From: an uncultured Prochlorococcus sp.
Lineage (GTDB): Bacteria; Cyanobacteriota; Cyanobacteriia; PCC-6307; Cyanobiaceae
Length of the DNA: 64,000 nt
Direction: 5' to 3'
NCBI GenBank assembly: GCA_902525075.1
Contig: CABZFV010000007.1
Span: forward strand, 17,796-81,795
The notes beneath the pieces are model-generated. The model worked only from the letters and a program-made list of their open reading frames with translations, ran no database searches and had not been told where the DNA came from. Position numbers and translations under genes: made by a program. Of this stretch, positions 58,491-64,000 are shown piece by piece. The stretch's first letter is position 1. Each line of letters begins with the position of its first letter.

Positions 58491-59531
58491 CTAGTAAGTG
58501 AGTTTTTTCCCATGTTCAAAAAATGTTTGAGCATTTTCTTCTGGAGTCCCAGGTAAAATCCCATGACCCAAATTAAGAATATATTTCCTTTCTTTAATTT
58601 TGTTGAAAGTATTATCTATCCTTTCTTTTATTGATTCTTTGTTTCCGAATAAGATGCCAGGGTCAACATTACCTTGAATTCCTATACCGCTAGGGATTCT
58701 TTTACAAGCCTCTTCAATATCTACTGTCCAGTCTAAAGAGATTATATCCACCCCAGTTTTTGCCATTCTTTCTATGACTCCAGCACTTCCTGAAATGTAA
58801 AGAATTATCGGTGTTTCAGGGTATTCCGCTTTTACAATTTCAACAACTTTTCTTTGATAAGGCCCAGCAAAGATATCGTAATCTTGTGGGCTTAGTTGGC
58901 CTGCCCATGAATCAAAAATTTGTACTACTTGCGCTCCAGATTTTATTTGATATTTAAGATATTCACCAATAGATTTTGCAAAATGATCAAGAAGTTTATG
59001 AAGTAAATCTGGTTCATTAAAAGCCATAGATTTTATTAAAGAATAATTTTTACTGCTTTTACCTTCAACTACATATGCAGCAAGAGTCCAAGGTGCGCCA
59101 ACAAAACCTAAAATAGTTGCCTCATTATTTACATCTTTTTTTAGTGAAGAAAGAACTTGCCCAACAAAACTTAAACTCTCACTTGGATTTAATTCTTTTA
59201 AATTTTCAACCTGGTTAATAGTTCTTATTGGGTCCTCAATAATTGGACCTTTACTTTCTATTATTTCAAAATTTATGCCCATCCCTGGAAGAGGTGTGAG
59301 AATATCTGAAAAAAGGATCACACCATCCGGTTTGAAAGCATGAAAAGGCTGCATTGAAATCTCATATGATAGTTCTGGATTTTCAGACCTCTCTCTAAAG
59401 CTTGGGTAACGCTCCCTTAAATCTCTATAGATTTTCATATATCTTCCTGCTTGCCTCATCATCCATACTGGAGGCCTAGTTACTTTTTTACCTAATGCGG
59501 CAGAAAGTAGTAGTGGTAAATCTTGACCCAT
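58491..59531 (-). CDS. hemE: Uroporphyrinogen decarboxylase
   Basis: Decarboxylates the four acetate side chains of uroporphyrinogen III to methyls, on the shared path to haem and chlorophyll. It has 346 residues from the ATG at 59531. Further upstream in-frame codons to 59588 do not resemble the family. [20 protein letters not shown] near residue 19 contains the substrate Arg residues, [14 protein letters not shown] near 76 holds the catalytic Asp, and [16 protein letters not shown] near the C-terminus is conserved. Confidence 0.96.
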   Translation of the reverse strand: MGQDLPLLLSAALGKKVTRPPVWMMRQAGRYMKIYRDLRERYPSFRERSENPELSYEISMQPFHAFKPDGVILFSDILTPLPGMGINFEIIESKGPIIEDPIRTINQVENLKELNPSESLSFVGQVLSSLKKDVNNEATILGFVGAPWTLAAYVVEGKSSKNYSLIKSMAFNEPDLLHKLLDHFAKSIGEYLKYQIKSGAQVVQIFDSWAGQLSPQDYDIFAGPYQRKVVEIVKAEYPETPIILYISGSAGVIERMAKTGVDIISLDWTVDIEEACKRIPSGIGIQGNVDPGILFGNKESIKERIDNTFNKIKERKYILNLGHGILPGTPEENAQTFFEHGKKLTY

Positions 59532-59646
59532 TTTCAATTCGATATTTTTTAAAAAATTAAAATCCAACTTAAAAATCTTACAATGCAAAGCAGAGCAAAA
59601 GCGTTATATGAACATTTATATGAAGTACTAAGTTAAATGAGCCTTA

Positions 59647-61911
59647 TTATTTTTTTGATTGATGTTTGAAGATACTCACGCTTAATGGGGGCAAAGCAAG
59701 TTCTAGAGCATTTTGATAATCATGAATATTGTAATTTATAGTTTCTTTACCTCCCATATTTCCTTTGTTACTGCCCCCGTATCTAGAGCCATCTGAATTA
59801 AATATTTCTTTATAGAATCCTTCTACAGGAACACCTACTTTGTATGACCCATGAGTATTAGGTGTAAAGTTAGCAACAACAACAAGCCACTCATTGGTAT
59901 CGTTTTCTCTTCTCATGAAACTTATAACTGAATTAGATTTGTCATTACAATCAATCCATTGAAATCCATAGGGATCAAAGTCATTTTTCCATAATGCAGG
60001 TTCATTTTTATAGAGTGTGTTAAGGTCATCAATCAAGTTTCTGATACCTTTATGAGGCTCAAACTCTAGTAACTCCCATTGCAAATCATCCCAAACATTC
60101 CATTCTTGTCTTTGTCCAAATTCCATGCCCATAAATATCGTTTTTTTACCAGGGTGGGTCCACATATAAGTTAGTAAAGCTCTAGTGTTTGCATATTTCT
60201 TCCAGTCATCGCCAGGCATTTTATGCAAAAGATGACTTTTTCCATGGACAACCTCATCATGACTAAGAGCAAGCATAAAGTTCTCTGTATAGTTATATGT
60301 TATTGAGAAAGTTACACTGTTTTGATGGAATTGCCTAAACCAAGGATCTATTTCAAAATAATCGAGCATATCGTGCATCCATCCCATATTCCATTTCAAG
60401 TTGAACCCTAACCCCCCCATGTCAGTGGGTTTGGTTACCATTGGCCAAGTTGTAGATTCTTCAGCTATAGAAAGTGCACCTGGGAAATGTTGGAAGAGTA
60501 CATGATTAGCTTGTTGAAGAAATTTAACGGCTTCTATATTTTCATTTCCACCATTTTCATTCGGTATCCATTCTCCATCTGGACGGAGATAATCTCTGTA
60601 AAGCATTGAAGCTACAGCGTCTACTCTTATGCCATCAATATGAAACTCTTCAAACCAATAAACGAGATTGGCTACTAAGAAATTTCTTACTTCGTTTCTG
60701 CTGTAATTAAATATTAGGGTTCCCCATTCTTTGTGTTCACCTATGCGTGAATCTCCATGTTCATAAAGATGACAACCATCAAAAAATGCTAAACCGTGCT
60801 TATCTTTTGGAAAATGACCAGGCACCCAATCAAGAATTACGCCTATGCCTTCTTCATGACATTTATTAACAAACTCTCTAAATTCATTTGGGGTGCCAAA
60901 TCTACTTGTTGGTGCATACCAGCCTGTAACTTGGTATCCCCATGAACCATCGAAAGGATGTTCAGATATTGGCATCAGTTCAATATGAGTAAATCCTCTC
61001 TCTTTTACATAAGGGATGAGTTTCTCGGTTAATTCTGGATAAGTTAATAATCTTGTTCCAGGTTTTAAATCCGCTGCAGGCACTGGGTCTCTTGCTTCAC
61101 CATTGCCCTCCAGATATTTATTATCTGTTGATTCATGGAGCCAACTTCCTAAATGCATTTCATAAACTGAAATTGGCTTGTTAATTTGACTAGAAGAATC
61201 TCTATTTGAAACCCAAGAACTATCATTCCAATCAAAGTTTTTCAATTTTGAAACTATTGAACCATTCTGAGGTCTGATTTCATGAAGGAATCCATAAGGA
61301 TCAGCTTTCTCATAAATATGACCTTGTTGTGTTCTTATTTCGTATTTATATGTATCGCCTTCTTGCATCGTTGGCATGAATAGTTCCCAAATTCCCCCTA
61401 ATCTTTTTTGCATTGGATGATGTCTTCCATCCCAAGAATTTATATCTCCAATTATCGAGATTGATTTTGCATTTGGAGCCCAAATGCAAAACATGACCCC
61501 ATTTTGATTATTTTCTTCAATGAGATGTGCTCCCATTTTTTCCCAAATATGATGATGATTACCTTCTGCAAAAAGATGTCTATCAACTTCACCCATCCAC
61601 TCTTCTCTATATGACCAAGGGTCATTTTGTGTATGTGTGATCCCTCCTCGTAAAATATTTAATTCGTAATTATAGTTTGGATTCTCAGGCAGGATAGCTT
61701 CAAAAAGCCATTTATGGTTTATATTTACGCCCTTATAAGTATTGTTTTTATAATTTATCTTAACTTCGTCGGCTTCAGGCATCCATACCCTAATTACCCA
61801 TTGCTCTTCATAAAAATGAGGACCTAATATTTTTAATGGATTATCATTGCAACAATTTTCTAGGTTGATAGCTTCTGATTTAATCCAGTCTGCTTGAATT
61901 GTCTCGATCAT
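59647..61911 (-). CDS. glgB: 1,4-alpha-glucan (glycogen) branching enzyme
   Basis: Makes alpha-1,6 branches in glycogen, storing daytime carbon. It has 754 residues of the GlgB type, with an N-terminal CBM48 module ([17 protein letters not shown] near 145) and a GH13 catalytic barrel. The nucleophile Asp is in [13 protein letters not shown] near 430, the acid Glu in [11 protein letters not shown] near 483, and [14 protein letters not shown] near 540 is also characteristic. The full-length form has an extra N-terminal domain (about 1-110). It is followed on the minus strand by hemE after a 115-base gap. Confidence 0.97.
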   Translation of the reverse strand: MIETIQADWIKSEAINLENCCNDNPLKILGPHFYEEQWVIRVWMPEADEVKINYKNNTYKGVNINHKWLFEAILPENPNYNYELNILRGGITHTQNDPWSYREEWMGEVDRHLFAEGNHHHIWEKMGAHLIEENNQNGVMFCIWAPNAKSISIIGDINSWDGRHHPMQKRLGGIWELFMPTMQEGDTYKYEIRTQQGHIYEKADPYGFLHEIRPQNGSIVSKLKNFDWNDSSWVSNRDSSSQINKPISVYEMHLGSWLHESTDNKYLEGNGEARDPVPAADLKPGTRLLTYPELTEKLIPYVKERGFTHIELMPISEHPFDGSWGYQVTGWYAPTSRFGTPNEFREFVNKCHEEGIGVILDWVPGHFPKDKHGLAFFDGCHLYEHGDSRIGEHKEWGTLIFNYSRNEVRNFLVANLVYWFEEFHIDGIRVDAVASMLYRDYLRPDGEWIPNENGGNENIEAVKFLQQANHVLFQHFPGALSIAEESTTWPMVTKPTDMGGLGFNLKWNMGWMHDMLDYFEIDPWFRQFHQNSVTFSITYNYTENFMLALSHDEVVHGKSHLLHKMPGDDWKKYANTRALLTYMWTHPGKKTIFMGMEFGQRQEWNVWDDLQWELLEFEPHKGIRNLIDDLNTLYKNEPALWKNDFDPYGFQWIDCNDKSNSVISFMRRENDTNEWLVVVANFTPNTHGSYKVGVPVEGFYKEIFNSDGSRYGGSNKGNMGGKETINYNIHDYQNALELALPPLSVSIFKHQSKK

Positions 61912-61963
61912 GACTGGTAGATATTAACGATTAATAATATCAAATGATTAACCAAAAAAATGA

Positions 61964-63544
61964 TTATTTTTTAAAAAAAGGGGTCATTTTCATAAATGTT
62001 TTATTAAGGCAAAAACTTAGAGTAATAACTCTATGATTTGCTGAAGGCGCTCCAACATTCCCATCCCCAAATCCAGGATTAACTCCAATAGCGGGAAAAG
62101 CTGCTGCAGATATAGATAAGCGAAGTTTGCTATCTTTAATCAAACAAATATTTGTTGGCTGCATTGTTATTTGATAAATGCATTCTTCACTTATTTTGGA
62201 GTTTTTAACCCTTAAGAATCCGGTTGAAAATTGATTCACCTTTTCATTACCTTCTTCAACTAGAGATAAAGCAAGGCAGATATCGAAATTGGGCTGATCA
62301 CTTTTTACTTGGATTTCTAATGAGGGAACTCCTCTTAAATATTGATCTTTTTCAAAAGAATTAGTTTGAAAAACACCTACATCCAGGCGTTTATCAATAA
62401 TACTTCTATTGAACTTTCCTGGATTTGGACCTAAATGTCCACCGTCAGATGGTGTAGGTCTCCATGGGTCATTAACAATTGTGAACCATCCTGATCCTTT
62501 TGAATTTATGGTTAGACTTCCATCTTCAACCTCTTCATTTGCCGTGCCATCGCTTTTGAGCCCAAAAATAAATTCAGGATGAAATATATTATTCAATTCT
62601 TCCCATTTATTTAATGTAATATTCCATATTTTTTTCTCGTCTTTAAAATTCTTGGAATTAAATTTTTCATTTGATTTTAAATGTTTATCAAAGAATTTTA
62701 ATAAAGATTCTTGTGATCCCTCCCACCAATTTAGATGTGTTGCATTCCCAATTATAATCTCTGGGCTCCCACCAGCATCTTTAGATTTTTTATAAAGATC
62801 AAAGGCACCTTTTAAATGTGGATCCCAAAGTCCTCCAATAATTAACATAGGTTGTTTAATCCATGATGAAATTGGTTTAAATTCTTCAAATGGGCAAGCA
62901 TCATTTAAATTTTTCAGCCATTCCAAAACAAAGCTATTAGGATCATATTTTTTTAAAATATCAATTCCTTCCCTTAAATAACTTTTATTTTCCAAGGCTA
63001 ATCTTATCTTTTCCCACTCAAGCAATTTATTTTCTCTTTTCATTTTTAATGCTGCGATTTGAAGTCCCCATGCAATATTGTTATGCCACCAATATGCTCC
63101 TCCATCTGAGCACCAATGATCCTTAATATTTATCCCAGTCATTGCTGGAGATAAACAATCGGGAGGTTTTGAATTTAATTCACCAGTTAGTTGAGTAAAT
63201 CCTTGATATGAAAATCCATATAAGCCAAGTTTTCCATTACATTCTTTTAGAGACCTTACCCATTCATGTGTTTCTGAAGTATCTTTAGCTTCTTGTTTGA
63301 AACCATTAAAAACTCCTTCAGAATTACCCATCCCTCTAACATCCTGAATGATTACCATATACCCCTTAGAAGCCCACCATTGAGGATGAGAATAGGAAAT
63401 GGTTGAAGCTATTTCCCTCCCATAAGGTTGTCTCATTAATAATGCAGGCCATGGCCCATTACTATTAGGTAACCAAATCCTTGATACGAGTCTTACTCCA
63501 TCTCTAAGTAATAGAGATTTGTCAAACCATCTTGAACCAGACAT
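61964..63544 (-). CDS. CocE/NonD family hydrolase
   Basis: 526 residues of the alpha/beta-hydrolase class of X-Pro dipeptidyl-peptidase S15 and cocaine esterase. RDGVRLVSRIWLP near 14-26, IIQDVRGMGNSEG near 65-77 and the nucleophile Ser in YGFSYQGFTQL near 112-122 are clear. The C-terminal jelly-roll domain begins at about residue 345. The natural substrate, ester or peptide, is unknown. It is on the same strand as glgB and may share a transcript with the small gene upstream. Confidence 0.9.
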   Translation of the reverse strand: MSGSRWFDKSLLLRDGVRLVSRIWLPNSNGPWPALLMRQPYGREIASTISYSHPQWWASKGYMVIIQDVRGMGNSEGVFNGFKQEAKDTSETHEWVRSLKECNGKLGLYGFSYQGFTQLTGELNSKPPDCLSPAMTGINIKDHWCSDGGAYWWHNNIAWGLQIAALKMKRENKLLEWEKIRLALENKSYLREGIDILKKYDPNSFVLEWLKNLNDACPFEEFKPISSWIKQPMLIIGGLWDPHLKGAFDLYKKSKDAGGSPEIIIGNATHLNWWEGSQESLLKFFDKHLKSNEKFNSKNFKDEKKIWNITLNKWEELNNIFHPEFIFGLKSDGTANEEVEDGSLTINSKGSGWFTIVNDPWRPTPSDGGHLGPNPGKFNRSIIDKRLDVGVFQTNSFEKDQYLRGVPSLEIQVKSDQPNFDICLALSLVEEGNEKVNQFSTGFLRVKNSKISEECIYQITMQPTNICLIKDSKLRLSISAAAFPAIGVNPGFGDGNVGAPSANHRVITLSFCLNKTFMKMTPFFKK

Positions 63545-63551
63545 TTAGGCT

Positions 63552-63818
63552 TTAGATAATATCTGGACAGTGCAGCCCGATGACGTAAATAGAATAAATC
63601 TCTGCATTAACGGAAGTTAACTTTTTTTTGTTGGATACATACTCTATAGCTTTATCTGAACTAGCTGAAATTCCTTTTGAATTAAAATCTCTAAACTTGT
63701 TACATAAATCCCTAGCTTCGTTTGGATTCTTTTTTACACTTTCTAATAAGTTAGATTGACTAAAAACAGGGTATAAAGAATTGGAAAACAAAAATAACAA
63801 AAATAATAAAGGTTTCAT
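63552..63818 (-). CDS. Small secreted protein, unknown function
   Basis: 88 residues. The first 20 form a signal peptide with a Leu/Phe core (MKPLLFLLFLFSNSLYPVFS). The mature part contains NPNEARDLCNKFRDFNSKGI and a hydrophobic IYSIYVIGLHCPDII end, with two Cys that could form a disulfide. I do not recognise a named family; similar short exported proteins occur in marine picocyanobacteria. Eight bases separate it from the hydrolase gene downstream. Confidence 0.65.
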   Translation of the reverse strand: MKPLLFLLFLFSNSLYPVFSQSNLLESVKKNPNEARDLCNKFRDFNSKGISASSDKAIEYVSNKKKLTSVNAEIYSIYVIGLHCPDII

Positions 63819-63882
63819 TATTACTAACTTTTTTTAAATTCTACATTAAAAAATTTTTTTAACCAAGATTTCAAATGGATTT

Positions 63883-64000
63883 TTATATTTGTCTAGCCTT
63901 ATTAATCCATTCTTTTAGTAGAGTAAAAGTTGTAGCTGTCTTAGTTTTTACTCTAAGAGCTCTTTCTAATCTACCAATCTTGCGTTCTAATTCGTAAGGA
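63883..64000 (-). CDS. C-terminal end of an unidentified gene (cut by window edge)
   Basis: The minus-strand frame is open from the window end to a TAA at 63885-63883. It encodes 38 complete residues of a Lys/Arg-rich helix: YELERKIGRLERALRVKTKT, then LLKEWINKARQI. The heptad-like pattern LERKIGRLERAL suggests a coiled coil. The start and family are outside the window. Frame choice is supported by the open length and composition; the other minus-strand frames soon meet stops. Confidence 0.6.
   Translation of the reverse strand, partial: PYELERKIGRLERALRVKTKTATTFTLLKEWINKARQI

Overview
The window is a contiguous piece of chromosome from a picocyanobacterium, almost certainly a high-light-adapted Prochlorococcus. 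The evidence is the very low GC content, short intergenic gaps, frequent TTG and GTG starts, and the gene set. That set holds an alpha-carboxysome operon with form IA RuBisCO, both protochlorophyllide reductases, psaM, petE, ndhL, the acyl-ACP reductase/aldehyde oxygenase pair, and a ferrochelatase with a chlorophyll-binding tail. I see no insertion sequence, prophage, CRISPR array or rRNA. There is one tRNA gene. The exact strain cannot be fixed from sequence alone.

Layout. 1-11 kb: a 5'-truncated ftsI, transaldolase, a minus-strand run (tyrosine recombinase, cobO, pyrH, frr, a geranylgeranyl-reductase-like flavoprotein), then hemH, ilvB and a small secreted nuclease-fold protein. 10.5-19.5 kb: a PgeF/YfiH oxidoreductase with no normal start codon, a Tab2-like protein and an S1-domain protein on the minus strand, followed by creatininase, ado, aar, accA, an SDR, folE and trpF. 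19.5-27.7 kb: a site-2 protease, a lipoate/octanoate ligase, psaM (34 codons), and the chlorophyll cluster por, chlL, chlB, chlN. 27.7-36.7 kb: csoS1D, rdgB, then csoS1, rbcL, rbcS, csoS2, csoSCA, csoS4A, csoS4B and acRAF, with a small conserved gene on the other strand. 36.8-48.8 kb: ridA, gloB, hisG, an ABC exporter, an acetyltransferase, a glycosyltransferase pair, dnaA, a glutathione module, a cation/Ca2+ exchanger and pyrC. 48.8-64 kb: tRNA-Leu(UAA), ndhL, trpA, a cyAbrB regulator, a group 2 sigma factor, hisIE, a PTPS/QueD-like protein, clpB, petE, hemE, glgB, a CocE-type hydrolase and the 3' end of one more gene.

How it works together: most of the window serves photoautotrophy. RuBisCO, shell, scaffold, carbonic anhydrase and assembly factor sit in one operon. 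Tetrapyrrole genes (hemE, hemH, por, chlLNB) are spread along it. accA, aar and ado link fatty acid supply to alkane formation, and glgB stores fixed carbon. The rest is ordinary amino acid, nucleotide and cofactor metabolism.

Most worth a second look: hairpins at both junctions of the RuBisCO segment (rbcL/rbcS and rbcS/csoS2); repeats and palindromes in the 327-base region before csoS1; the pgeF gene that seems to begin at ATA; a PTPS-like protein with Tyr in place of a zinc His; a degenerate secreted nuclease-fold protein; and an orphan tyrosine recombinase. I did not find a clearly new multi-gene system.
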